DNA of 64,000 nt from JAPHSX01 sp039714395 (GCA_039714395.1 JBDLJH010000004.1:62001-126000); one strand, 5' to 3'; counted from the first letter of the stretch, positions 8,413 through 16,471 are shown. The notes: generated by a model not told the origin, from the sequence alone. Numbers and translations: made by a program.

Positions 8413-8425
8413 CAGAAACATAAGC

Positions 8426-8608
8426 TTACTTATTGCTACTAAGTTTGAACAGGGAGTAAATCGGGCATAGGCCGAACGCACCTGTTACCAGCGGTACTAT
8501 GCCAATATAGCCCCACACGGGTAACGCTCCCAGCGCAGTGGCCGTCACAAGTCCTGCACCGACTACAACACGCAAAATACGATCCATACTGCCAACATTT
8601 AATTTCAT
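8426..8608 (-). CDS. DUF2892 (YgaP-like) small membrane protein
   Basis: A 60-residue protein matching DUF2892: the start KLNVGSMDRILRVVVGAGL, then two hydrophobic helices and the ending GLCPIYSLFKLS. The same domain forms the membrane part of E. coli YgaP, a rhodanese of the inner membrane, and free-standing copies are common beside sulfur- and redox-related regulators. GGAGA lies seven bases before the ATG, and an AT-rich TATAAAG element just upstream may be the -10 box. It is directly downstream of a Crp/Fnr-type regulator on the same strand. Function of the free domain is unknown. Confidence 0.88.
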   Translation of the reverse strand: MKLNVGSMDRILRVVVGAGLVTATALGALPVWGYIGIVPLVTGAFGLCPIYSLFKLSSNK

Positions 8609-8688
8609 CTCAACATCTCCAAATACAAAACTTTATAGGGGTTACATATTCAGATTAGCGTATGTTGACGCACCGCTCAGTGACATAA

Positions 8689-9351
8689 TCACATTTGCGC
8701 CGCCTGACTCAAGGCATCGCGATCAAGCAGGCTGATCCGGCCACGACCGAGCTCCACCAGTCCCTGACGTTCAAATTCCTTTAGCATCCTGCTGATCACC
8801 TCCCTTGCAGAGCCCAAATCACGTGCTAGCTCCTGGTGAGTGGTATGCAAGATACCGGTGCTATCTGCACTATTCAGCAGATGAGATGCCAAGCGAACGT
8901 CAATACGACCAAAGGAGATCGCCTCTATCAGCATCAGCAGGTCTGTGATCCGCTGTGCGTAGGAACCGAATACAAATCCGCGGAACTCACCGGAGTGCTC
9001 AAGCATCTTCTGAAAAGAGCTATTAGGTAATACCACTGCGTGTACCGTGGTCTCGGTAAAAGCCTCGGCCTGATAGGCTCCACCACCGAGCAGACATGCC
9101 GTTGTGAGAATGCAGGATTGCCCCTCCTCAATCCGATAGAGCACAATTTCACGGCCATTTTCTGCAAGCTTCTGCACACGCACCGAGCCATCAATCACCA
9201 GAAGAAAATTACTGCAACGATCTCCTGAGTGAAAAACTGATACCTCCGCCGGCAATGTTACCAGTTGCACTGTATCGAGCAGGGCAAGCCACTCAGGGTC
9301 ATCGATGTTTTCCAATGGAGGAAAGTGTGTAAGCCACTCTGGCCTGGTCAT
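8689..9351 (-). CDS. Crp/Fnr-family transcriptional regulator
   Basis: A 220-residue regulator with an N-terminal cyclic-nucleotide-binding fold (about residues 20-130) and a C-terminal winged helix-turn-helix (about 150-210; LARDLGSAREVISRMLKEFE is the recognition helix region). The N terminus lacks the cysteine cluster of oxygen-sensing FNR, so a [4Fe-4S] sensor is not expected. One internal Cys occurs in SCILTTACLLGG, a motif seen in members of this subgroup that lie beside DUF2892 genes. The downstream DUF2892 gene on the same strand is the obvious candidate target. The ligand is unknown. Confidence 0.88.
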   Translation of the reverse strand: MTRPEWLTHFPPLENIDDPEWLALLDTVQLVTLPAEVSVFHSGDRCSNFLLVIDGSVRVQKLAENGREIVLYRIEEGQSCILTTACLLGGGAYQAEAFTETTVHAVVLPNSSFQKMLEHSGEFRGFVFGSYAQRITDLLMLIEAISFGRIDVRLASHLLNSADSTGILHTTHQELARDLGSAREVISRMLKEFERQGLVELGRGRISLLDRDALSQAAQM

Positions 9352-9504
9352 TATCGTATCCAGTGCTATTGGGGTAAGGCTTCAACTCTATGCACCACCG
9401 CCTTCAGCGGCAAGCTCATGCAACAGGGTCGATGCCTTGATCGCTTTGCTGTTAAAACCGCTATAAACTATATTTGATTTAAAGGGGAAAGCACCCCCCA
9501 CTTA

Positions 9505-9825
9505 TCACGGTATGCAACGATAAACCTCAAAAACTTGGCGCCCCTCCTCTGGGGTACCGACTGGCACTACAGTATCGCCACCCACATCCACCGCAGAATT
9601 GCGCGCCAGGGTATTTAGTTCTGCCTCAACTTTATCCTCATAGCGATCCAGCCCTGCCAGGCCTGTCGTTGTTCTAACGGTGGTCTTACCTACACGCTTA
9701 CAGGAGGCCACATCAGCTGACGATAACACGCGTACCTTCTCTCCCTGCTCTGAGACACCCACCCAGGTGCACGCCGTAACATACAGGGCCATCAAAATTA
9801 TCGAAAACAACCTGATCCTGTTCAT
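9505..9825 (-). CDS. DUF4156 family lipoprotein
   Basis: A 106-residue lipoprotein. The signal peptide ends in a lipobox, LYVTAC, so the mature protein starts at that cysteine. The mature part matches DUF4156: VASCKRVGKTTV, then ELNTLARNSAVDVGGDTVV and the closing VFEVYRC. The residue after the lipid-modified Cys is Thr, which favours outer-membrane sorting. Function of the family is unknown. The ATG three codons inside the longest frame was chosen because it starts the signal peptide; the choice is marginal. Confidence 0.85.
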   Translation of the reverse strand: MNRIRLFSIILMALYVTACTWVGVSEQGEKVRVLSSADVASCKRVGKTTVRTTTGLAGLDRYEDKVEAELNTLARNSAVDVGGDTVVPVGTPEEGRQVFEVYRCIP

Positions 9826-10011
9826 AAACACCACCCCTATTCCTTGACCTTTGTTATTGCTCTAGACTTATAACTTTAGTCTACCTGTCAGGATATTGCT
9901 CTTCCTTATCAGGGATACCGCGGCAATAGTTGATACTGTCCCTCTTAATTTACCTTCCAGTCACGGAACTTGTCCCTTGATCAACACTCTAAAAATTATT
10001 GCCCGTTACTC

Positions 10012-10959
10012 ATGAGCACCCGAGCCTTGCCATCTATCCGCCCACTTTACCGCAAACTACAGCACCTCCAGTTTGTGCTGATCAGCCTGCTCCTGAGTTC
10101 GACGGCCTGGGCTGATGCATCGCTGCTAGAGCGCTACCACAAGCTCAAGAATGGACTCAGCAGCACACTGCCAGGAACCCACATCAGCCTGACCTCATCG
10201 GAGCAGAGTAAAGAGCTAAGCGCCGAGGTAAGCAGCATCCTTCACCATCCTTTTGAGATGGTTGCCGGTGCACTAGCGGAGGTAGAAAGCTGGTGTCAGT
10301 TCATGCCGCTGCACTTCAATATCAAGGCCTGCACTAATGAGACACGCAATGGGGAAGATTTCCTCACCCTCTACAGCGGGCGCAAAAGCTATCAGTCCCC
10401 AGAGGATAGTTACAAAATGGACTATCGCTATAAAATCATCCAACACGATGAAAAACAGCTGTCATTGCGCCTCAACGCCGAACAGGGTCCAGCCAATACC
10501 CATGACTACCGGATAGAGATAGACGCTCTGAGAGTGGAGGAAGGAACCGTGCTCCGCATCTACTCCGCCTATCAGCCCAGCCTCCTCAGCTCCATACTGA
10601 CACGCGGCTATCTCACCACCTTAGGTCGTGACAAGGTCGGTTTTAGCCGTATTGAGCAGGATGGTGAATCACACCTGGTGCAGGGGATCAGAGGCATTAT
10701 CGAGCGCAACGTAATGCGCTACCACCTCGCTATCGATACCTTCCTCAGCACCCAGGCACTCCCCGAAACCACGCGGCATAAAGCCGCGCTGGCAAGCTGG
10801 TTCAGGCAAAACGATGGCTACCACCAGCAGTTACACGAAATGGAACAGGCGGACTACCTGAAGATAAAACACCGGGAATGGAACAACCAGCAGCGGTTAC
10901 AGCAGGCGCTGAACGAGAGAATTCATTTAGCGGCTATACCCAGGATTAAAAAAAGGTAA
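10012..10959 (+). CDS. Hypothetical periplasmic protein, possible START/SRPBCC-like fold
   Basis: A 315-residue protein with a long positively charged leader and a hydrophobic core ending at STAWADA, a likely signal peptide (cleavage after about residue 36). The mature part alternates strands and helices; the region around PFEMVAGALAEVESWCQFMP and the later RIYSAYQPS resemble the ligand-binding START/SRPBCC fold, though I am not certain. The C terminus is helical and charged. It stands alone between two minus-strand genes. The start was placed at MSTRALPSIRP; an in-frame ATG 14 codons earlier does not improve the signal peptide. Confidence 0.65.
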   Translation: MSTRALPSIRPLYRKLQHLQFVLISLLLSSTAWADASLLERYHKLKNGLSSTLPGTHISLTSSEQSKELSAEVSSILHHPFEMVAGALAEVESWCQFMPLHFNIKACTNETRNGEDFLTLYSGRKSYQSPEDSYKMDYRYKIIQHDEKQLSLRLNAEQGPANTHDYRIEIDALRVEEGTVLRIYSAYQPSLLSSILTRGYLTTLGRDKVGFSRIEQDGESHLVQGIRGIIERNVMRYHLAIDTFLSTQALPETTRHKAALASWFRQNDGYHQQLHEMEQADYLKIKHREWNNQQRLQQALNERIHLAAIPRIKKR

Positions 10960-11014
10960 TTGCATTGAAAAAGCCACCAATTAAATGGTTTCGACTAAAA
11001 GAACTGTAGCCCCT

Positions 11015-11806
11015 TTAATCCTGTCTTCTGGCGATCATCTCACGAAGGTGGTCAGGTATCTTTGTGGCGCCACTAAAATCAGCACCTGAAATATTTGCAT
11101 TCACAAAACGAGAATTTCCCAGATGGGTATTGGTAAACAGGGCGTCATTAAGACTCGCTCCGTTCATCAACGCCATTGATAGATTGGAGTCCGTCAGATC
11201 TGCCTCTTCAAAAGCACCACCGGTCAACACCGTGATCGCAAGATTGGTATTACGCATACGGCTGTTAATAAGCACCGCCCGCTGCATAAAGGCGCGATAA
11301 AAACTACTACCGCTAAAGTCACTCTCTTCCATGGCGACATCCTTCATGTACGCCCTGGTAAAATTCGCCTTTATCCCTTGTGTCTCATTCAGGCTTGCAC
11401 CAAACATATTGGCCTCTCTGAACAGGCTATGGCTCACAACCCCCCCATCAAATATGGTGTGAAACAGGTTGGAATGCGAAAGGTCAGCGTCCACAACCTG
11501 GCACCCTCCCAGATTCGCCCAACTGAAATTCGCCCGTTTCAAACTCGCATGGGATAAATTGCATCCGCTGAGCTTTGCATTTGAAAAATCAACACCATCG
11601 AGTCGTGCACCACTAAGGTCTAGCCCCGGCTGATTGATGCCTGAGAAGTTGCAGTGACGCAGATCTTGATTGGGTTTGGGGCTCTCACAATCCCCTTTTT
11701 CGACAAACCACAACGTCCAGAGGAGTACGCCACCGATTAAAGTGATACCGATTAGTACAAGTAAGCTATGCATAAACCTGGAATGTCTAGTCATATGGCT
11801 AACCAT
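11015..11806 (-). CDS. Membrane-anchored pentapeptide-repeat protein
   Basis: A 263-residue protein with one N-terminal membrane helix (about residues 13-33) and a periplasmic right-handed beta-helix made of about 35 pentapeptide repeats of the form A(D/N)LXX, such as ANFSW, ANLGG, ADLSH and SNLSM. Such helices are structural; some mimic DNA or act as scaffolds, but export here makes DNA mimicry unlikely. The repeat block ends near residue 250 with a short charged tail. An ATG four codons inside the longest frame (MTRHSRFMHSLL) is an equally good start. Confidence 0.85.
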   Translation of the reverse strand: MVSHMTRHSRFMHSLLVLIGITLIGGVLLWTLWFVEKGDCESPKPNQDLRHCNFSGINQPGLDLSGARLDGVDFSNAKLSGCNLSHASLKRANFSWANLGGCQVVDADLSHSNLFHTIFDGGVVSHSLFREANMFGASLNETQGIKANFTRAYMKDVAMEESDFSGSSFYRAFMQRAVLINSRMRNTNLAITVLTGGAFEEADLTDSNLSMALMNGASLNDALFTNTHLGNSRFVNANISGADFSGATKIPDHLREMIARRQD

Positions 11807-11973
11807 AATGCTAATAGAGCTTCTATCAGGAAATTTTGTGAATATATCTTACAGACAGTATAAGGTAAGGCATAAAAATCACCATATTGCACAGCAATGC
11901 CTTTGAAACCATGATCGGGATCCTGTTGGCTTTATAAGCACCTCTCCTCGAACCCTGTTCCCACATGGTTTCC

Positions 11974-12420
11974 TTAATTATTTTTGAGTATCTGATCGAA
12001 GCCCGAAGCACTGAAACCATTATGACGCTGGCCGTTCACCAGTAAGATCGGTACACCCGAACCATTCATCTTTTTGTAGTCTCGCTCACCCTTGGCCGAT
12101 GTATCGATATCGTATTCAGTATATCTAAGGTTTTTCTCACTAAAATAGCTTCGTGCACGCTTGCAGACACCACACCAGGCAGCACCGTACATGACTATTT
12201 CAGGCTGCTTGGCTACGGGTTGACTCGGCTCGGGCTTATCGTCGGCCGGTTGGGATGCAATGGGATGATTAACTTTCAACTCCAATCGCGTTGCGTGCTG
12301 GCTCATCGGCACATCACCAAAATGGGCCACGCCATTTACATCGACCCACTGATAAACACTTTGAGCAATACCCATTGAAGAATATGCAATTAGAATAAAA
12401 ACCCACATCATCCTGCCCAT
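11974..12420 (-). CDS. Periplasmic DUF4124-glutaredoxin fusion protein
   Basis: A 148-residue exported protein. After a signal peptide (residues 1-19, ending near GIAQS) comes a DUF4124 domain (SVYQWVDVNGVAHFGDVPM), a proline-rich linker, and a C-terminal glutaredoxin domain with the redox motif CGVC in MYGAAWCGVCKRARSYFSEK and the cis-proline loop SGVPILLVNG. Fusions of this kind are common in betaproteobacteria and gammaproteobacteria; they are presumed envelope thiol-disulfide proteins. It lies 23 bases downstream of the YjdF-like gene, so the two are probably co-transcribed. Confidence 0.87.
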   Translation of the reverse strand: MGRMMWVFILIAYSSMGIAQSVYQWVDVNGVAHFGDVPMSQHATRLELKVNHPIASQPADDKPEPSQPVAKQPEIVMYGAAWCGVCKRARSYFSEKNLRYTEYDIDTSAKGERDYKKMNGSGVPILLVNGQRHNGFSASGFDQILKNN

Positions 12421-12443
12421 AACTTACCTCCTTGTGCCTTTGT

Positions 12444-13061
12444 TTAGGTTGTCATTAAAGATACAGGCTTCTTTAATCTGGTTTTACTGCCCCATAAGCT
12501 ATGTAACAGCAGGGCAATGGTGGCACCAATAACAGCATAGGCCATATCCTTCTGTGCATCCCATATGTCCCCCTGGGTGATGGCTACCGAACAGACCTCC
12601 TCTGCTTGCTTGCAAAACAAGACCATGGCGAGCCACTCCAGGATTTCATACCATGCGCCGGCCCCAGTGATAAATAGAAACGCGATTAGATAACTTAATC
12701 TTCTTGAAATACCCTGATGGTAGAAGACTTCAAAAAATGGCGCGAACACCATCAGACCGAAGAGAAAGTGAATAACCTGATCGTAGTAGTTTCTCTCCCA
12801 TCCGAACAGGTCTGAAAACCAGGCGAAGTGAATCATATTATTGTAGGTCAGGTTCGCACCAAATAGATGCAAAATGACAAACACTGTCAGACTGAGGTAG
12901 GTGAGGTCGTTAAAGTTGTAGCGTCTGTCGAGCCAGAGCACCAGGGGGAATACCGTGACGACCAAAAAGTTTTCCAGCGCCCATATACCGATGTCGGTCG
13001 GATTGATAGCCAACACAATCCAGAGCAGGAAAAAAATGATCACCAAAACTCTTTTGAACAT
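12444..13061 (-). CDS. DUF2238 (YjdF-like) inner-membrane protein
   Basis: A 205-residue membrane protein with six or more hydrophobic helices. Family motifs are visible: NPTDIGIWALENFLVV, WERNYYDQVIHFLFGL and QGDIWDAQKDMAYAVIGA, which mark DUF2238 (E. coli YjdF). The conserved charged residues in membrane segments (Asp, His, Glu) suggest transport or enzyme activity, but none has been assigned. GGATGTGTC precedes the ATG. Confidence 0.9.
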   Translation of the reverse strand: MFKRVLVIIFFLLWIVLAINPTDIGIWALENFLVVTVFPLVLWLDRRYNFNDLTYLSLTVFVILHLFGANLTYNNMIHFAWFSDLFGWERNYYDQVIHFLFGLMVFAPFFEVFYHQGISRRLSYLIAFLFITGAGAWYEILEWLAMVLFCKQAEEVCSVAITQGDIWDAQKDMAYAVIGATIALLLHSLWGSKTRLKKPVSLMTT

Positions 13062-13331
13062 GACACATCCGTCTTATGTGGTTTGTTGTAATGTGTGAAA
13101 TGGGTCTCGTGGCGAGCTTTACTAACTGTAGATTTCACCGTATTACCTTATACTCCTTGATAAATTCTTTGCGATATAGCCTTAGGTTTTTCAAAAAAAG
13201 TCGTAATAACTCCTTGCATACGTCATATCATAATCTTCTTCTTTCGGTGATTTGTCTAATATTTGCGATAAATCGTGTTGTATCGCAACTGGAACCTACC
13301 CTGGTTTTGCACACACTAATCAATAATTTTG

Positions 13332-13445
13332 GACTTCCTCCCCGAGGCGTTTGAGCAGGCAAAGGAAGGCATTAAGCGCATGAGTGCTTATGGAAAGGAA
13401 GGAGGTCCAGTTCGTCGTCATGAATCAAAGGGGATGAAGGATTAA
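13332..13445 (+). pseudogene. C-terminal remnant of an unidentified gene
   Basis: A plus-strand frame of 37 codons ending in TAA encodes a charged peptide (FLPEAFEQAKEGIKRMSAYG followed by a KEGGPVRRHESKGMKD tail). The composition and codon use look like the real end of a protein, unlike the surrounding AT-rich sequence, but no start codon or upstream coding sequence exists: a stop precedes it by four codons. I could not identify the parent gene. It suggests a deletion or insertion event upstream of the truncated haemoglobin gene. Confidence 0.45.
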
Positions 13446-13498
13446 TTTTACCTATTGTTTTTAATTTTTCCGTCCCTTTTTTCGGTTTTATTGAATTT

Positions 13499-13557
13499 TA
13501 TAGGCATCATTGCTGAGTGATATATGCTCAGCAATAATTCCTGGCTTATAGCCTATA
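13499..13557. repeat. Nested inverted repeat past the truncated haemoglobin gene
   Basis: An inner perfect nine-base stem ATTGCTGAG/CTCAGCAAT with a nine-base loop (13509-13535) is enclosed by outer arms TATAGGC (13499-13505) and GCCTATA (13551-13557). It starts five bases past the stop of the haemoglobin gene and could end its transcript, though the T-run on that strand is weak. It might also be a decayed palindromic element. Confidence 0.45.
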
Positions 13558-13561
13558 ATAG

Positions 13562-13927
13562 TTAAACAAGAATTATATCGTCCTGCATACTATAAAGTAC
13601 AAATAGAACTTCTTCTATTTCACGCTGTGGAACATTGTTTTTCTTCAGTGCATTTAGGGCATCATCCAAAACAGCCATAAATTCACGGGCTGAAATATTC
13701 ATCCCCTTATGAGCAGCCAATAGATCTTTTCCTTTGTATACATCTGGGCCACCAGTACCCGAGATAAAGAAAGTTGCCGCTGCATTTTTGAGCGTTGAAG
13801 TGTCCATCTTACTCTCTTTAAATCGTGTTGCTATCGCACTGTTAGCTAAGTGATTATCAACCAAATCACCCGCAATTGCGGTAATACCTTCAGTGCCACC
13901 CAACCTTTCATATAATGATTTGCTCAT
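13562..13927 (-). CDS. Group 1 truncated haemoglobin
   Basis: A 121-residue truncated haemoglobin of group I (TrHbN-like). The N-terminal signature SLYERLGGTEGI is present, as are TGGPDVYKGKDLLAAHKGM, containing the glycine motif and the proximal haem-ligand histidine. These proteins bind oxygen or NO and often detoxify NO. The start at MSKSLYERLGG has an AAGGAGAAGGAAC site upstream; a longer frame 11 codons upstream lacks one. It is divergently arranged from an HxlR-type regulator, with 148 bases between them, which may regulate it. The distal region (AIATRFKESKMD) is less typical. Confidence 0.9.
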   Translation of the reverse strand: MSKSLYERLGGTEGITAIAGDLVDNHLANSAIATRFKESKMDTSTLKNAAATFFISGTGGPDVYKGKDLLAAHKGMNISAREFMAVLDDALNALKKNNVPQREIEEVLFVLYSMQDDIILV

Positions 13928-14075
13928 GTTCCTTCTCCTTGTGGTAAAGCAGATACTCAACTATCAGTGTGATAATTGATGTGGAGGCACAGTAACATTG
14001 ATGGTATAAGCAAAGAAGTACAAATTCTGTAGTAAAAACCGTCATATTTACACATTAAACATAGGGAAATAAAAA

Positions 14076-14786
14076 ATGAAAACATATGGTCAATTCTGTC
14101 CTTTGGCGCAAGCCGCTCAATTATTGTGTGAACGCTGGACACTCATTGTTATTCGAGAACTCATTGCTGGCAGCACACGTTTCAATGAGCTACAAAAAGG
14201 TGTTCCGCTCATGTCTCCAACCTTATTGTCCACTCGGCTTAAGCAGCTTGTGAAGGCCGGAGTCATAGAGTTACAAGGTCAGAAGGGGAGTCATACGTAT
14301 AATCTCACGCCGGCAGGAAAAGAACTTCGTCCTATTGTTGAGCTGATGGGGGCCTGGGGACATCGGTGGGCACGATCAGACCTGAATACAGGGGATTTAG
14401 ATGTCGGTTTGTTAATGTGGGATATGCGTCGCAGCATTGACCCATCAATTTTTCCGGAAAACCGCATTGTGGTTCAATTTAACTATCCGGATGCTCCAAA
14501 TGGTTCCAGGGATTGGTGGCTGGTGTCTGAAAATGGTGAAGTGGATCTATGCCTAAATGATCACGGTCATGAGGTGGATGTGATGATCTCCAGCTCATTA
14601 GAAGCCATGACTTCTGTATGGATTTGTGAGCGCAAATTTAATGATGCCGTTAAAAGAGGTGACATTAAGGTGGCAGGGAATACTAGGTTAGCTAGTAAAA
14701 TACAAGATTGGTTGCGTGCAAGCCCATTGTCATCATTGGGAGCATTAAATGAAATGCCAAAACTAGATTGGGGCTTTGGTAAATAA
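14076..14786 (+). CDS. HxlR-family transcriptional regulator with SCP2-like C-terminal domain
   Basis: A 236-residue protein. Residues 1-95 form an HxlR winged helix-turn-helix (CPLAQAAQLLCERWTLIVIR is the family start, with the conserved Cys, followed by LMSPTLLSTRLKQLVKAGVI). The C-terminal half (about 130-225) resembles SCP2/sterol-carrier-like folds seen in some larger HxlR proteins and could bind a hydrophobic effector. HxlR regulators often sense electrophiles or oxidants. It is divergent from the truncated haemoglobin gene, the likeliest target. The gene is AT-richer than the core genes in the window. Confidence 0.88.
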   Translation: MKTYGQFCPLAQAAQLLCERWTLIVIRELIAGSTRFNELQKGVPLMSPTLLSTRLKQLVKAGVIELQGQKGSHTYNLTPAGKELRPIVELMGAWGHRWARSDLNTGDLDVGLLMWDMRRSIDPSIFPENRIVVQFNYPDAPNGSRDWWLVSENGEVDLCLNDHGHEVDVMISSSLEAMTSVWICERKFNDAVKRGDIKVAGNTRLASKIQDWLRASPLSSLGALNEMPKLDWGFGK

Positions 14787-14821
14787 TGGGTACCACAAAT
14801 TGACAGAATCAAAGGAGCCCA

Positions 14822-15082
14822 TCAGGTAATTGACCCTTTATATGTCGAATGCATGCATGGTGAAATATTTAGGGTCGGAGTCTGAGGGAACCACACGAAT
14901 TCACCATTCACATCCATGCTCGTTAATTCGAGGTGGCAGGTTGCAGTGAACTCACTGTACTTACTGCGCGTAGGTTCTGCTGCACAGCTGAGCTTATGTC
15001 GCCCTTTGGCTTTGTAGGGAGCCAACTGACCGTTGATAGGATTGCTCCATGCACCTCTTCGTAGATGGTCTATGAGCGCCCC
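14822..15082 (-). pseudogene. Possible decayed gene fragment
   Basis: An 86-codon open frame on the minus strand without a start codon reads through protein-like sequence (ALIDHLRRGAWSNPINGQLA near its beginning, later HLELTSMDVNGEFVWFPQTP). Stops bound it on both sides and other frames upstream also contain protein-like pieces. This pattern fits a frameshifted relic, but I cannot name the family, and chance cannot be ruled out. Confidence 0.25.
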
Positions 15083-15448
15083 TCAACGGCTACGCCAGCA
15101 CGGATAAGAATGTGGTGTTTATTTGTAACCAATCAACCAGGATTATGGGCCGGTGAATATTTCCAACTATGAGCATTGTCATGGCGTGATAGATCTCCCC
15201 TCACTCAACCAATAAGTGGTGATTTGAGAGTAGGTGGTCTGCCCGCTTAATACAGTGTTTCTCTTTTACTGTGCTGCTGATAGAACGTCCAATACCGGTT
15301 ACGCTAAGTCACTGGTAATCAATCGCACCAAGAAGGACTCCTCAAGGGCTGTGAGGCGTGCTTTATGAACCCAAGGTAGAAAAGTGGTGAGTATTTGTGA
15401 GATGCTTTAAGTGCAAGCACACATTTAATTATATTAATTCGTCCATTC

Positions 15449-15496
15449 GATCAACTTGATCTGGATGGATATTTTATGGGGATTCCTCAGGGAATC
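15449..15496. repeat. Two short palindromes upstream of the lipoprotein gene
   Basis: GATCAACTTGATC (15449-15461) is a perfect palindrome with one central base, and GATTCC-TCAG-GGAATC (15481-15496) is a second stem-loop. Both lie 115-165 bases before the lipoprotein start and could be operator sites. No regulator is adjacent that I can connect to them. Confidence 0.35.
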
Positions 15497-15611
15497 AGAG
15501 TAATAATCCCTCCCCGTGTCTATAAAATTAATGAGGGCAGTGTCTGTACAGCTGATGCTTAGGTTGAATAGGGACGATCAAACTAATGGATAAATCAGGA
15601 GAAATAGTACT

Positions 15612-16124
15612 ATGAAGAAGTTCGTATTTGGTGTTTTGTTGGTCTCGGTTTTGGCGTCAGGGTGTGAGTCAGACGATAAGCCATCAGCTGAAAATTCAAA
15701 CCGTGATCTTATCTCAGAAGAGTATCTGCGCACGCGGTTCACCTTTAGAGATATCGACAAAATGAAGTTCGCTGAGTGCGAAACGCTTAGCTATCCCACA
15801 TGCCGCTATGTCTGGGGTAAAGACAATCCTGCTTCAGATGCGGCACTGGCCAAATATGGTAGGCCTCCGTCAGGCAACAAGTTAATGATCATTTATGCCC
15901 GAGGAAATAAGCTGGCGGATTTCAACCGCGTGCTGGCAACCTATAAAGATGCCGTCGAGGTTGATAACCTGGGAGTGCAGGCGGTGTGGTCTGATAAAAG
16001 AAAACAGTTGTCACTCATTACGGACAGCCATCTGATCATTCACGTACAAACTGATACTCAAGGTGTTGTTGGCTTTAAGGAAAATGCGATTGTCATTGCC
16101 AATCATGTGTTGGACAATATTTGA
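15612..16124 (+). CDS. Hypothetical lipoprotein
   Basis: A 170-residue protein with a lipoprotein signal peptide: MKKFVFGVLLVSVLASGC, with the lipobox LASGC. The residues following the lipidated Cys are Glu-Ser-Asp-Asp, and the first part of the mature chain is acidic and low in complexity, a typical linker. The remaining domain (residues 35-170) alternates strands and helices with two further cysteines (AECETLSYPTCRYVWG) that may form a disulfide. No family recognised. AGGAG lies upstream at good spacing. It is flanked by decayed sequences, so it may belong to a degraded accessory island. Confidence 0.7.
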   Translation: MKKFVFGVLLVSVLASGCESDDKPSAENSNRDLISEEYLRTRFTFRDIDKMKFAECETLSYPTCRYVWGKDNPASDAALAKYGRPPSGNKLMIIYARGNKLADFNRVLATYKDAVEVDNLGVQAVWSDKRKQLSLITDSHLIIHVQTDTQGVVGFKENAIVIANHVLDNI

Positions 16125-16203
16125 GGCCGGTTGTCGAAGATAAATAAAGCGCCTAGGCAAAGGGGATAATTGGAGTTATCCATTATCCAATTGAGAGGTG
16201 CTG

Positions 16204-16394
16204 TTATAAACCAACAAAGTCCAACAGGTTGGTTCTGGTGGTTGCCTGGTATTCAGGCAGAATATAGATATCACCACCAGGCCCGGCCTTATCACGGGCA
16301 ACGGAACCAAAATATCGATATGCGCCACAGAAAAATCATGACGTAATTCCTCGGCGTATTCTGCTAGCTTCTGTAATGCACCATCTCGCTTCAT
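16204..16394 (-). pseudogene. Frameshifted MNT-type nucleotidyltransferase (MntA-like) relic
   Basis: The reading starts MKRDGALQKLAEYAEELRHD as in minimal nucleotidyltransferases, then a frameshift near 16315-16325 moves the rest into another frame: RYFGSVARDKAGPGGDIYIL. The family motif is FGSxARxxxxxxSDxDLL; here the catalytic SDxD has become GDIY, so two of its key residues are gone. The product also ends early, missing the last third of the about 95-residue family. MntA proteins are antitoxins paired with HepT toxins; no HepT partner is present. This is therefore a twice-broken relic of a toxin-antitoxin module. Confidence 0.75.
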
Positions 16395-16432
16395 GATATT
16401 TACCCACTTATGCTATGAGGCGAACATAGCAA

Positions 16433-16466
16433 AAAAAGAGGGCCGCATGAAGCGGCCCCCCTTTTT
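16433..16466. terminator. Bidirectional terminator between the MNT relic and argH
   Basis: A seven-base stem GGGCCGC/GCGGCCC with loop ATGAA, flanked by A-rich sequence on the left and CCCTTTTT on the right. On the minus strand the stem is followed by TCTTTTTTT, so it is a good intrinsic terminator for argH, whose stop lies six bases away. Confidence 0.8.
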
Positions 16467-16471
16467 CAGCT

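Larger units (their letters stand above)
13062..13561. other. 500-base intergenic region with a gene remnant and a hairpin
   Basis: AT-rich compared with the neighbours. A plus-strand open frame at 13076-13354 has no protein-like pattern and is probably chance. The region contains a coding-like C-terminal remnant (13332-13445) and a nested inverted repeat (13499-13557), both listed separately. The rest shows nothing recognisable. Confidence 0.6.
14787..15611. other. 825-base region without an intact gene
   Basis: This stretch lacks a credible complete gene. The minus strand holds a long open frame without a start codon (14822-15082) and, further on, short protein-like pieces in other frames around 15083-15230 that are broken by stops (for instance NAHSWKYSPAHNPG just before a TGA), as expected of a decayed gene. 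Two small palindromes lie at 15449-15496. A ribosome-binding site AGGAG precedes the lipoprotein gene at its right end. Confidence 0.5.

Noticed and set aside
13076..13354. A 92-codon plus-strand frame in the intergenic region at 13.1 kb
   Set aside because: AT-rich, with no ribosome-binding site or recognisable protein pattern; it ends across the start of a different coding-like remnant.
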